This document shows positions 45,169 through 56,590 of a DNA stretch of 64,000 nucleotides, piece by piece. The translations under genes and the position numbers were made by a program. Under the pieces are notes generated by a model that did no database searches, was not told where the DNA came from, and worked only from the letters and a program-made list of their open reading frames with translations. The DNA is taken from positions 73,704,712-73,768,711 of the forward strand of contig CM056581.1 in assembly GCA_029721435.1 (NCBI GenBank), written 5' to 3'. Origin of the DNA: Gymnothorax reevesii. Taxonomy: Eukaryota; Chordata; Actinopteri; Anguilliformes; Muraenidae. Each line of letters opens with the position of its first letter. Within the stretch, counting starts at the first letter, position 1.

Positions 45169-45340
45169 AACCCTGTTGGCTCATCGGTCTAAGAATCATA
45201 AAGGCTGTGTCCTTTCCACGGCGACCCGGGTTCGATTCAGGCATGGGTCATTTACCGCATATCTTACCCATCTTTCTTGTCTCTCTTCTCTGTATAATTA
45301 TCAAATAAAGGAAAAAATCCAATCCCCAAAAAAATCTTTA
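45169..45340 (+). mobile_element. tRNA-derived SINE with 15-bp TSD
   Basis: The tRNA-like head has an A-box-like tggctcatcggtctaag and a B box gggttcgattc, followed by a body ending caaataaaggaaaaaatcc and an A-rich tail. Flanking repeats aaaactgcatttgtg (45154-45168) and aaaactgtatttgtg (45341-45355) match at 14 of 15. Polymerase III promoter boxes are present; no tRNA gene is implied. Confidence 0.93.
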
Positions 45341-45414
45341 AAAACTGTATTTGTGTCAGCTCGATTTATCTTGGACTAATATTTAACTTAAATTGATGAT
45401 CTAAAACATTTAAG

Positions 45415-46990
45415 CGTGACAATCAGTCAACAAATGGAGAATATTAGGAAGTTAATTTCAATAAAAAACTTGATAAAACAGACAATTTTGCAGTCATGGA
45501 GAGGGAAATATTTAACAATTTATGGTAAAATCACCTTGATTAATTCCTTAATTGTGTCTCAATTTCCATACTTGTTTATGACATCAACTTAACCAAATGA
45601 ATCATTTTTCAAACAATATGAGAAAAAAATCTTCAAATTTATATGGAATGGTAAACAAGATAAAGTTAAGCGTGTGTACCTTTACAATGAATATGAATCA
45701 GGTGGCCTAAAATAGTGAAATTTAAGAGCTTTGAATCTCTCACTCAAAGCCTCCCTGATTCCAAAGTTTTTTCAAAACCCAAGATGGTTTTCGAGGAGAT
45801 TATGAGACAGTGTACACCCGATTTTTAAAAAGGGGCTGTTTCCCTTTCTACAGATGAAATACTCCCAGTTCTCACAATTCAATAAGGAACTGGCCATTAA
45901 TCTTTCCCCGTTTTTAATGGAAGCCATACAAAGCTGGCTGCAATTCCAATTCTATCCTCCAGAAAATACAGAGGAAATTTTGCAACAAATCAAATGGTTC
46001 AATTCTACCATAATGATTGGTAAGAAATTTATTTTTTGGAAAATATGTTTGAGTCTGGCATTATTTTTATAAATGATATTGTAAATAATGAAGGTAAGTT
46101 AATGTCTTATGAATAGTTAATTGACATTTATGGCAAGGTTTGCCCTTTTCAAAAGTTCAATCAATTGGTTGTGGCCATACCGCTAAAATGGAAAATAAGA
46201 ATTGTTAAAGGAAGTAACAAGGAGCTTGTCTGTCGACCATCTATGAAAAATTTCAGTGGATTGAAAAAACAGTATAAAAACGATGATATATACTTTTGTA
46301 AGTTTCACCATGAATCAGGAAAACTGAGAGCCAATCCTCACAATGTTCTTGATTCTTGGGAGTATATGCTAGATTTTCTGATTCTATGGAACCAGGTTTT
46401 CAATTTAATTTACAAAACAACAATGGATTCGTCAATAAGATTTTTCCGGTTTAAATTAATAAATAAATTTTTGGCCACTCAAAGGATGCTTCATATTTGG
46501 GGAATTGAGGGGTCCAACTTGTGTAGATTCTGTGGTAAAGAGGTTGAGTCAGTGCATCATTTATTTTGGTACTGCCCCTGAGTAGGTCTGTTTTGGACAA
46601 GGGTTCAGAGGTGGCTGGCTTTATATTCAAGTAACTTTACACTGGATTTGCCTACCATACTTCTGGGCAGTCTAACAAATGACTCTGGAAAAATAGTCAA
46701 TATTAAAATACTTCTTGGCAAAATTTTCATTTTTAAAATCAAAATCTGTGGACAGTTTGAGGATGAAAAGATTCAAACTCTTTGTAACACATCACAGTAA
46801 AACTGAATGTATGGTGACACATGAAAACAGTAGGTTAAGTGTATATAAGGATAGATGGAGGGTGCTGAGAGTAGCAGAAGGCGGGGAATGAAAATAATAC
46901 GAGTAAAAGTGTATGAGACCATTAATATATGATATGTTTGTGTTTGTACGAATGTACATGCTAAAGCATGGGCATATATGTAATTATGAT
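45415..46990 (+). pseudogene. 5'-truncated L1-type LINE, C-terminal part of ORF2
   Basis: In order: ISIKNLIKQTILQSWRGKYL..FKFIWNGKQDKVKR, then LRALNLSLKAS..PKMVFEEIMRQC, then the frame at 46165-46581 with SSIRFFRFKLINKFLATQRM and CRFCGKEVESVHHLFWYCP, the zinc-knuckle-like end (zf-RVT) of fish L1 ORF2. Stops at PYLFMTST* and elsewhere break it. The reverse transcriptase core is absent. The 3' UTR limit is approximate. Confidence 0.85.
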
Positions 46991-47053
46991 CATTGTGTGT
47001 AATGGTGCAGGTATGTTGTTAATTTTCATTTCAACCTACTCAGTTTTGTTTAT

Positions 47054-47768
47054 TAAAGGCCCAGTCACACAGCCGATCACGCACGAATCACTCACAAATC
47101 ACGCACAGATTGGGTTTGTGCGTGCTTGTGCGTTGAGAAATTGACCAATTTTTCGGGGTGTCGGGGGTAGAAATCTCGGACGAATCACGCATGAATCGCG
47201 CATGAACCACGCATGTATCACTTACAATCACTGACATATCGCGCACGTCGACGCATAATAGCAAACACGGTGCAGTATTCCACGAACATTCGACGCACGC
47301 CCGACGCATGAATCACCGGCGGAGCACGTCCAAACACGAACGCTTCACGTATTGTCAGTGGATGTCAGTGGAATGAACGTGATACATGCGCGTTTCATGC
47401 GTGATATGAACGTGGGGCATCAGTGGACGGACGTGGACGTGCGCGGATTCAAACCAGTTCTGACGCATAAGCACTGACGGCCGACGAGTGTCCCGCGCAT
47501 AGTTACGCATACTCGACGCATAAACTACGCATGCCGACTCATGAATTACGCACACCAACGCACAGTTGTGCGTCGGAAAATTTTTGAACCGTTCAAAACT
47601 CAAAATCACGCACAAACCGCCTTCGACGCACATCCACTTACAATCACTGACAGTCCACGTTCGTTCCACCTACGAATTACGCATACGACGTACGCTCCGC
47701 GCAGAAACGAAAATCTGTGCGTAATTCATGCGTAATTCATGCGTTTTCGCTGTGTGACTGGGCCTTTA
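47054..47768. mobile_element. 715-bp TIR element with perfect 20-bp ends
   Basis: taaaggcccagtcacacagc at 47054-47073 and its exact complement at 47749-47768. The interior is built from degenerate 10-12-bp words around 'cacgcatgaat', 'cgacgcata' and 'tgcgtaa', in both orientations. No protein is recognised; open frames across it reflect these short words. Confidence 0.9.
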
Positions 47769-48613
47769 CATTCTGATTTATGTAAGTGTCTTTTCACTGC
47801 ATCATCTGATGGGTGTAGGGAAGGGTGGTGTATAGTGCTGTGATGGGAGCCAAAGGGTGGGTGTTGGGTCTTTTGAGAAATTTATTGTAATTGAAGGAAT
47901 TCAGTAGACCCCCAAAATGGAGGGGTGGAGGGATTAAAAGAAATGGAGGACATTGGGGGGGGCAGATAGTTTTCACAGCACTGAAGATATTGCACATAGA
48001 TTACTGGATAGTTTTTAGCCATGACCACTTGCTGGGAATCCGCAGAAATGTGTATTTTACCATTTGGGTATTTTAAGTATATACAGTTGAATTTCTCGTG
48101 CAGTACTCTAAATTTACATAGGAAATTGTATGCAAGTAAGTTGTGCTGAGCATGGCCAAGGAATTGAAAATAACTGCAGCAGAAAGTAAAATGAATCCAA
48201 ATAATTCAATGTGCAGTCTTATCTGGAAAGGGTTAATGAGTTCAGGTTTCATTGTAGCCCAGCATTGAGTCTCCTTTACTTTACTTAAGATCTTGCTCAA
48301 TGGTAACCTATGCTTTTCATGGAGATCTAACATATTGTTGATTTACTCTGATACCCAATCAAATTACATCTCATTTGACCGATAATTTGTATAATCACAC
48401 TTGGCAAATTCGGACTAAAATAAGAAAGTACAGGATATAGATTCTCAGAAAGAGGATGGCTTACCATCCCTCTCATTTGAAGGCAATCGCTAAACTCTTT
48501 ATTGACCGTATGCAATATGGGTAGGGCTAAGATTAAGCAGGGCAACACTCTTGTTATGCTATGGTTTTACATATAACAGCCTCACTGTTACTGTGTCAGT
48601 GAGAGAGACCAGT
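47769..48613. other. Intergenic, no gene seen
   Basis: Unique sequence with a G-rich patch near 47954. Confidence 0.4.
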
Positions 48614-49043
48614 TGTCATGGTTTGGTGGATTTGCTCTCGTCCGGGATGACATCGTTTTGCTCTCAATCGAATTCTTGGGCCAGTAGGCATTAATTGGGG
48701 GCGTCGCCCAGATTCTATATAAGCCCCAGTTCCGCTTCAATTTCCTTGCCAGAGTGTCAGTGTCATGTTTGCACTTTAACCAGTAAGGTCTCTAGAAAGA
48801 GAGTTGTTAGGGATTTAGTTGCATATTTGAAGACAAGTTTTAGAGAGCAAGCGAATCTTTGTTTTGTTTTCCCTTTTCATTTCGTCATTTCGAACTTGCT
48901 TTGCTTCCTTCCCCGGACGACATCTAGGTCCGTTGGTAGTGTGGTCTCGCCTTCTTATTTTATTTTTGTCTCTCTCTCCTCTGCTGTTTTCCCCTTTTAT
49001 TCTGGCCACTGCGTTTGGCGTCTAAAACTCAACAGCCATCACA
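48614..49043 (+). mobile_element. Solo LTR, 430 bp, with exact 5-bp TSD
   Basis: Starts TGTCATGGTTTGGTGG and ends CAGCCATCACA, with 7-8 bp imperfect inverted tips (TGTCATGG / CCATCACA). Flanked by CCAGT at 48609-48613 and 49044-49048. TATA box tctatataagcc at about 48714, followed by a pyrimidine-rich downstream region. No internal genes. It lies 240 bp upstream of the first detectable USP4-like exon. Confidence 0.9.
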
Positions 49044-50145
49044 CCAGTGTCCCTCCTTGGTGGTTTAGCGTGCCATTTGTTGACATTTTACCTTTCAGTG
49101 CAAATTGAAATGCCTATTTATGATGTGGAGAAATGCTTCCGTTGTCTTGATGGTGGTCTTATAATTTGTTTTTCTCCTATAACTGCTATATTTGGAACTG
49201 TTTCGTATGGTAAAACAGGACTAATATTATGCATATACCTGCCCTACATTTCCAGTATTGTTATGTTACTTATCTTACATCCTAGGTATTTGGTTGACTG
49301 CTGGTGGTTTAAACAGTGGAAGAGTTAGGTTGGTTTTGACAGCTGGAATATGTTTAACGTTGGACATTGGAGTCTCCATCCAGGACCTATTGACAATTCC
49401 AAGCTGTTCTTGGGTAAGGTGGAGGCAGACTTCACTCACTGGTTCTGGGCATCATCTCTCATCCATTACTTGAAAAATTATTCTAAGCAACAGACAGGAT
49501 GAATGTATATTTAAGCATGCAATTTGGGTTTTTGATGAAATTTCTTATGTAATTAAAATATCAAAGGTTGGAACAATATTCTTGCTCTCCTCGTTTTTTT
49601 GTATTGTCTCGTTTATTACAGAAATGTCAGTATAGGCTTTGTTTGGGTGAAACATATTAATTCCATTTTTTTCAGTCTTTGGATATTGAACAATGGAGTA
49701 ATTAAACATGAAGGTTTAAAAATGTGTGTCTGTCCTGGTCCTGTTGAATTTCTCTCTGTGCTGTTGTGCTGTAGATAATGTGAGTCAGATATTGAGGGAG
49801 AAACTTTAATATGGGATGGACTATTTGCTTTTGCCTCCTGAAGCCTGGAACAAGCTGGTCAGCAGGGACGGCTGTTTGGGGGTCCTGGGCCCCATTGTCA
49901 GAAAGGTGAGACGGTCTCTTTCCTCTTCCACTCTTATCAAACTGTGGTGTTGTGGGGTGAACCATAAGCTGCGTCCTGCCAACAATGTTACAATGGCCGT
50001 AGGTTGATGGTAACTAACCCTGTTTCTGAAGATCTTAGAATCCTGAAGGTTTTTAGTCCAACTGACTCTACTAATCGGCAACTGTATGAGATCTCCGGCT
50101 GCTCAATGAAGGCAGTGGATGGTCGAACTCCAGGAACAGTGTTGT

Positions 50146-50255
50146 TATTACCCCTCAGTCCTCAAGGCTGACGGGGTATTGCTATCCTTCGTGCGGGCGG
50201 GCGAGCGGGCGGGCGTCTCCAAAAACTTTGACATCGGGCTGAGGGGTATTCCGTG
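50146..50255. mobile_element. Short element with TTACCCCTCAG / CTGAGGGGTA ends
   Basis: 'ttacccctcagtcctcaagg' on the left and 'gggctgaggggtatt' on the right, with a cgtgcgggcgggcgagcggg tract inside. Resembles the other miniature elements that carry a GC-rich tetranucleotide tract. Confidence 0.5.
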
Positions 50256-50482
50256 CATTGCGCTCCTATTTTTGACCATTACTATGGATATTTGCACCCT
50301 CTTCAATATGCCCTGATGGTTTTCAACTGGTATGGTTGTCTTTAGGCAGTGATGAGTATCTGAGATGTGGAGCTGCTTGCTAAATTATCATGTGTGCAAA
50401 ATGTTCGACTGATCAGCGCATAGACAAACCCAAAACCAGTGAAGTTGGCACGCTGTGTAAATCGTAAATAAAAACAGAATAC

Positions 50483-50746
50483 TGTAGAGTTATCAAACAG
50501 TGTGACGAGGCAGCAGACGTAGGCGAGTCGAGGTAGTTTAATAATCTCTACAAACGATACAATGTCATTCATTCGGGCTCATTACTTAATCTCTCTACTT
50601 TTTCCCCAAAACCAAAGCCACGAAACTAAACACACTGCAACCTTGGCAACGGACCCGGAAGTCCCCTCCCCAAACCCCTCGCTCTCTTAAAGGCATAGTA
50701 CCTCTTTGGTGAATGTCCATAACAGTTCCTAATGTGGGTCACCACA
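50483..50746 (-). mobile_element. Solo LTR, 264 bp, inserted in the left TIR of Tc1 copy D
   Basis: TGTAGAGTTATC .. GTCACCACA, flanked by ATAC at 50479-50482 and 50747-50750. Deleting it with one ATAC restores the family TIR (acagaatacaatgat). Orientation is inferred as minus because a ttattaaactacctcgactc-type poly(A)/R-like region lies near the TGTAGAG end on the complement. Confidence 0.9.
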
Positions 50747-50904
50747 ATACAATGATTAGCAAATCCTTTTCAACCTATATTCAATTGAATACACTGCAAA
50801 GGCAAGTTACTTAATGTTCGAACAGGTGAACTTCGTAATTTTTTGCAAATATTAGCTCATTTGGAATTTGATGCCTGCAACATGTTTCAAAAAAGCTGGC
50901 ACAA

Positions 50905-52035
50905 GTGGCAAAAAAGACTGAGAGAGTTGAGGAATGCTCATCAAACACTTATTCGGAACATCCCACAGGTGAACGGGCTAATTGGGAACAGGTGGGTTCC
51001 ATGATTGGGTATAAAAGCAGCTTCCCTGAAATGCTCAGTCATTCACAAACAAGGACGGGGCGAGGGTCACCACTTAGTGAACAAATGCGTGAGCTGATTG
51101 TTGAACAGTTTAAAAACAACATTCCTCAACGAGCTATTGCAAGAAATTTAGGGATTTCCTCATCTACGGTCCGTAATATCGTCAAAAGGTTCAGAGAATC
51201 TGGAGAAATCACTGTATGTAAGCGACAAGGCCAAAAACCAACATTGAATGCCCGTGACCTTCGATCCCTCAGACGGTACTGCATCAAAATCCGACATCAG
51301 TGTGTAAAGGACATCACCACATGGGCTCGGGAACACTTCAGAAAACCACTGTCAGTAACTACAGTTCGTCGCTACATCTGCAAGTGCAAGTTAAAACTCT
51401 ACAATGCAAAGCGAAAGCCATTTATCAACAGCACCCAGAAACGCCGCCGGCTTCGCTGGGCCCAAGTTCATCTAAGATGGACTGATGCAAAGTGGAAAAG
51501 TGTTCTGTGGTCTGACGAGTCCACATTTCAAATTGTTTTTGGAAACTGTGGACGTCGTGTCCTCCGGACCAAAGAGGAAAAGAACCATGCGGACTGTTAT
51601 AGGCGCAAAGTTCAAAAGCGAGCATCTGTGATGGTATGGGGGTGTATTAGTGCCCAAGGCATGGGCGACTTACACATATGTGAAGGTACCATTAATGCTG
51701 AAAGGGGCATACAGGTTTTGGAGAAACATATGTTGCCATCCAAGCAATGTCTTTTTCATGGACGCCCCTGCTTATTTCAGCAAGACAATGCCAAGCCACA
51801 TTCTGCACGTGTTACAACAGCATGGCTCCGTAGTAAAAGAGTGCGGGCACTAGACTGGCCTGCCTGTAGTCCAGACCTGTCTCCCATTGAAAATGTGTGG
51901 CACATTATGAAGCGTAAAATACGACAACGGAGACCCCGGAGTGTTGAACAACTTAAGCTGTACATCAAGCAAGAGTGGGAAAGAGTTCCACCTGAAAAGC
52001 TTCAAAAATTGGTCTCCTCAGTTCCCAAACGTTGA
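50905..52035 (+). pseudogene. Tc1-like DD34E transposase, nearly intact (copy D)
   Basis: Continuous 376-codon frame with paired-type helix-turn-helix domains (about residues 58-165) and the full DD34E triad: Asp204 (VLWSDESTF), Asp294 (FQQDNAKPH) and Glu329 ([11 protein letters not shown]), with exactly 34 residues between the last two. Two lesions distinguish it from its family. The ATG of the usual MGRGSP start is ACG (residue 51 Thr), so the frame opens only at an upstream in-family Met. A TGA at 52033 removes the last ~14 residues (..[14 protein letters not shown] in copy A). A TATAAAAG box lies near 51010. It would cut and paste its own family if expressed and complete; here it is probably inactive. 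Confidence 0.93.
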
Positions 52036-52610
52036 CTGAGTGTCGTTAAAAGGAAAGGCGGTGTAACACAGTGGTAAAAAGGCCCCTGTGCCAACTTTTT
52101 TGCAATGTGTTGCTGCCTTTAAATTCTAAGTTAATGATTATTTGCAAAAAAAAAAAAAAAGTTTCTCAGTTTGAACATTAAACTTCTTGTCTTTGCAGTG
52201 TATTCAATTGAATATAAGTTGAAAAGGATTTGCAAATCATTGTATTCTGTTTTTATCTACGATTTACATAACGTGCCAACTTCACTGGTTTTGGGTTTTG
52301 TAGAGTTGAAACACTGTGGTCTTTCCTGCTTGGTATGGGTTGAATAATTCTGGTGTCCTCTTCCCCATCAAAGTAGCAAAGTCAGCCTAGAATTCAACAG
52401 AGCTTGAAAATCTTGGGGTCAGAAAGTAAAAAGTCCTGCTATGTTTTTTTCTCCCTCTCTCTTAATCAGCTGATCACACTAATTAGTTCTACCTCCTGGC
52501 TCAAGCAAATCCCGGTGGTTGGAATGACGTTCCAGCGAGGGAAATTATTTCTTCCTGAATCAGGACTTTTCTCCTCTAGAATTCAGTCATTCGAGCTACC
52601 ACGTGTATGA

Positions 52611-54040
52611 TTGAGCGGACACTGTGCTATCATAACATGCACTAACGATGTTTTACTTTTAAAGCAACAAAGCATAGTGGGGGGCTCGAGGTGGCGGCCA
52701 CATGGGAAATCAAGGGGGAAGAGCATTAGTAATAACCTGAAATGTTTTTATTTAAATGCAAGAAACATAAAAAATAAATTTCCAGAACTTGAGGCTGTAG
52801 TGATCAGTGAGGACAATGACATAGTTGGGATTACAGAGACATGGCTATGTGAAGAGGATGGAGATGAATATAATATAGAAGGTTATAAGCTCTTTAGGAA
52901 GGATAGATGTAATAGGCGAGGAGGGGGCGTAGCACTCTATGTGAACGAAAACATTAATGTACAGGAAATTCCCGAAATTGAACATTCCTTGTCCTGTGAA
53001 GATATCTGGGTCAGGTTCATTGGCAAACACGAGACAGGTTTAAACATAGGAGTATGCTATCGACCACCAGCTTTGGACAGTACAATCAATGAAATGCTTT
53101 TTAGGAGGATTACGCAAGCTTGTAGAGGTGGTGGGACTATTATTGTGGGAGACTTAAATTATCCTGGTATCAATTGGGAAATGGTGAAAGGACAGGGTAG
53201 GGGGGAGGAAGAATTTCTAGATGTTATAAATGATAATTTCTGGGTGCAGTATTTTAATAAACCTACCAGAGAGAAGGCAATTTTAGACTTAGTGCTCTGT
53301 AATGACCCCGATAGAATTAGCAATGTTGAGGTACTGGAGCCACTTGGGACATGTGATCACTCTGCTGTTAATTTTGATGTTTCATGGGAAGTTAAAAAGG
53401 TGTATTCTAAAACAAAAATTTTCAATTTTAGGCGAGCAAACTTTGACAGGATGTGCTCATATCTAGCTGAAATAAAATGGGAGACACTCCTGGACTGTAA
53501 GTCCGTAAATGAGATGTGGGAAAGATTTAAGGGGGTTTTACTTGAATCACAGTGCAGATTCATTCCGAACGTGTCCAAAAGTAAGCTGAAAAAGCAGAAT
53601 CCTCAGTGGATGACCAAAAGTATTCGTAGGATGTTGAGGGAAAAGAGGAATCTTTATAAGATGTACATAAAGGATAACAATGAGAAGACTAGGGCTGAAT
53701 ACTGTAAAATGCGGGCTGTGGTCAAAAAATAGCTGAGGAATGCTAGAAGACTGTATGAAAGACAAATTGCAGAGGGGGCAAAAACTAGCCCTAAGCACTT
53801 CTTTCAGTACTGTAGCAGAAAAAGGAAAGTTAAAGAGCTGGTTAAGTGCATAAAGAATAAAAATGGATCGCTGCTATTTGATAATAAGCATATTGCGGAT
53901 GCCTTAAACAGTTACTTTGTTGAGAATTTTATCTCAGAGGGGGTCTTTATTTGGACAGAGGGCACGTCAAATGCTCAAGATTATTAAGCGGAAATTGAGG
54001 TTCGGGATAACTAAGTATTAGACAAGTTTATGTATAAATG
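52611..54040 (+). pseudogene. CR1-like LINE ORF2 fragment (endonuclease domain only)
   Basis: The 373-codon frame to 53732 carries APE-type endonuclease blocks: CFYLNARNIKNKFPELEAVV, DIVGITETWLCEEDG, GGGVALYVNE, VCYRPPALDS, IIVGDLNYPGINWE and CDHSAVNFDV (usual SDH), then the linker with NPQWMTKSIRRMLREKRNLY. After a stop at 53730 the similarity continues (LRNARRLYERQIAEGAKTSP.., KHFFQYCSRKRK) to about 53990. The reverse transcriptase and 3' end are missing; Tc1 copy E begins at 54050. The first ~35 codons may be non-LINE sequence. Confidence 0.88.
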
Positions 54041-54049
54041 CATAAACTA

Positions 54050-55394
54050 CAAAACCCAAAACCAGTGAAGTTGGCATGTTGTGTAAATCGTAAATAAAAT
54101 CAGAATACAATGATTTGCAAATTCTTTTCAACCTATATTCAATTGAATACAGTGCAAAGACAAGTTACTTAATGTTCGAACAGGTAAACTTTGTAATTTT
54201 TTGCAAATATTAGCTCATTTGGAATTTGATGCCTGCAACATGTTTTAAAAAAGCTGGCACAAGTGGCAAAAAAGACTGAGAGAGTTGAGGAATGCTCATC
54301 AAACATTTATTTGGAACATCCCACAGGTGAACGGGCTAATTGGGAACAGGTGGGTTCCATGATTGGGTATAAAAGCAGCTTCCCTGAAATGCTCAGTCAT
54401 TCACAAGCAAGGATGGGGCGAGGGTCACCACGTAGTGAACAAATGCGTGAGCTGATTGTCGAACAGTTTAAAAACAACATTCCTCAACGAGCTATTGCTA
54501 GAAATTTAGGGATTTCATCATCTACGGTCCGTAATATCGTCAACAATTTCAGAGAATCTGGAGAAATCACTGCACGTAAGCGACAAGGCCAAAAACCAAC
54601 ATTGAATGCCCGTGACCTTCGATCTCTCAGACGGTACTGCATCAAGAACCGACATCAGTGTGTAAAGGACATCACCACATGGGCTCGGGAACACTACAGA
54701 AAACCACTGTCAGTAACTACAGTTCGTCGCTACATCTGCAAGTGCAAGTTAAAACTCTACAATGCAAAGCGAAAGCCATTTATCAACAGCACCCAGAAAC
54801 GCCGCCGGTTTCGCTGGGCCCAAGCTCATCTAAGATGGACTGTTGCAAAGTGGAAAAGTGTTCTGTGGTCTGACGAGTCCACATTTCAAATTGTTTTTGG
54901 AAACTGTGGACGTCGTGTCCTCCGGACCTAAGAGGAAAAGAACCATCTGGACTGTTATTGGCGCAAAGTTTAAAAGCCAGCATCTGTGATGGTATGGGGG
55001 TGTATTAGTGCCCAAGGCATGGGCAACTTACACATATGTGAAGGCACCATTAATGCTGAAAGGTCCATACAGGTTTTGGAGCAACATATGTTGCCATCCA
55101 AGCAACGTCTCTTTCATGGACGCCCCTGCTTATTTCAGCAAGACAATGCCAAGCCACATTCTGCATGTGTTACAACAGCATGGCTCCGTAGTAAAAGAGT
55201 GCAGGTACTAGACTGGCCTGCCTGCAGTCCAGACCTGTCTCCCATTGAAAATGTGTGGCGCATTATGAAGCGTAAAATACGACAACGGAGACCCCAGACT
55301 GTTGAACAACTTAAGCTGTACATCAAGCAAGAATGGGAAAGAGTTCCACTGAAAAGCTTCAAAAATTGGTCTCCTCAGTTCCCAAACGTTTACT
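54050..55394 (+). mobile_element. Tc1-like transposon (copy E), 3' end lost at an RTE-like LINE junction
   Basis: Left TIR starts at 54050 after TA. The copy follows the family to ..cccaaacgtttact, where (ccat)n of a LINE 3' tail begins; the right TIR is absent. Confidence 0.94.
54263..55394 (+). pseudogene. Tc1-like transposase with nonsense and frameshift lesions (copy E)
   Basis: The N-terminal part to RVLRT is followed by a TAA (54929-54931, AAA>TAA), with a second lesion near 54975. The C-terminal part (54986 on) keeps [20 protein letters not shown] and [20 protein letters not shown], then a one-base deletion (VPPEKLQK read as VPLKSFKN) and truncation. The usual ATG of [19 protein letters not shown] is intact in this copy, and a TATAAAAG box is present near 54370. 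Confidence 0.92.
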
Positions 55395-56590
55395 CCATCC
55401 ATCCATCCATCTTCTACCACTTATCCGGGGCTGGGTCGCGGGGGCAGCAGTCTAAACAAAGATGCCCTGACTTCCCTCTCCCTGGACACTTCCTCCAGTT
55501 CTTCCAGGGGTATCCCCAGGCGTTCCCAGGCCTGCCGAGAGACATAGTCCCTCCAGCGTGTCCTGGGTCTCCCCCGAGGCTTCCTCCCGGTGGGGCATGC
55601 CCGGAACACCTTCACAGGAAGGCGTCCAGAGGGCATCCGATAGAGATGCCCAAGCCACCCCAGTTGGCCCCTCTCGACGTGGAGGAGCAGCGGCTCTACT
55701 CTGAGCTCCTCCCGGGTGACAGAGCTCCTCACCCTATCTCTAAGGGAGCGGCCCGCCACCCTGCGGAGGAAACCCATTTCAGCCGCTTGTACCCGAGATC
55801 TCGTTCTTTCGGTCATGACCCAGAGTTCATGGCCATAGGTGAGGGTAGGAACATAGATTGACTGGTAAATCGAGAGCTTTGCCTTTCGACTCAGCTCCTT
55901 CTTCACCACAACAGATCGGTACAATGACTGCATTACTGCTGCCGCTGCACCGATCCGTCTGTCAATCTCATGCTCCATCCTTCCCTCACTCGTGAACAAA
56001 ACCCCAAGATACTTGAACTGCTCCACTTGAGGCAAGAGCTCTCCTCCAACCCGGAGGGGGCTAGCCACCTTTTTCCGGTCGAGAACCATGGCCTCGGACT
56101 TGGAGGTGCTGATTCTCATCCCAGCCACTTCGCACTCGGCTGCAAACCGCCTCAGTGCATGCTGCAGGTCCTGGTTCGAAGGAGCCAACAAGACAACATC
56201 ATCCGCAAAAAGCAGAGATGAGATCCTGTGGTCCCCAAACCGAACTCCCTCCGGCCCCTGGCTGCGCCTAGAAATTCTGTCCATAAAATTTATGAACAGA
56301 ACCGGTGACCGAGGGCAGCCCTGCCGGAGTCCAACATGCACCGGGAACAGGTCTGACTTACTGCCGGCAATGCGAACCAAGCTCCTGCTCCGGCCATACA
56401 GAGACCGCACGACCCTTAATAGAGGGCCCCGGACTCCATACTCCCGAAGCACCTCCCACAGAATGCCACGAGGGACACGGTCGAATGCCTTCTCCAAGTC
56501 CAGAAAACACATGTGAACTGGTTGGGCAAACTCCCATGCTCCCTCAAGCACCCTGCGGAGGGTATAGAGCTGGTCCAGTGTTCCAGAAAA
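55395..56590 (-). mobile_element. 5'-truncated LINE, probably RTE-like (Rex3/Expander type)
   Basis: The minus-strand reverse transcriptase frame (56668-55421; family similarity from about 56580) includes CFLDLEKAFDRVPRGILWEV, GLRQGCPRSPVLFINFMDRI, LLFADDVVLLAP (intact FADD box), EQFKYLGVLF, RRIGAAAAVMQSLYRSVVVK and a C-terminal GWLGHLYRM..RPRTRWRDYV. It ends in a (ATGG)n tail at about 55395-55410. The endonuclease is missing. RTE assignment rests on the tail and the C-terminal texture and is not certain. The frame is open throughout, so the copy is fairly young. Confidence 0.88.

Larger units (their letters stand above)
50423..52300 (+). mobile_element. Full-length Tc1-like transposon (copy D) interrupted by a solo LTR
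   Basis: Left end at 50423 after TA (gacaaacccaaaaccagtga), right end cttcactggttttgggtttt g at 52300 followed by TA. Length without the nested LTR is about 1.61 kb. TIRs include the same aacagaatac.atgatttgcaa block as the other copies. It carries the best-preserved transposase of the four relatives. Confidence 0.96.

Noticed and set aside
45173..45240. Possible tRNA gene
   Set aside because: A and B boxes belong to a SINE head: it has a SINE body, A-rich tail and 15-bp TSD, and the cloverleaf arms are not convincing.
47088..47735. Several frames with VCVIHE/THKP-like repeats
   Set aside because: Produced by the short repeated words inside the 715-bp TIR element.
55421..55861. C-terminal extension of the Tc1 copy E frame
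   Set aside because: The frame runs through the antisense of the RTE-like LINE and is not transposase.
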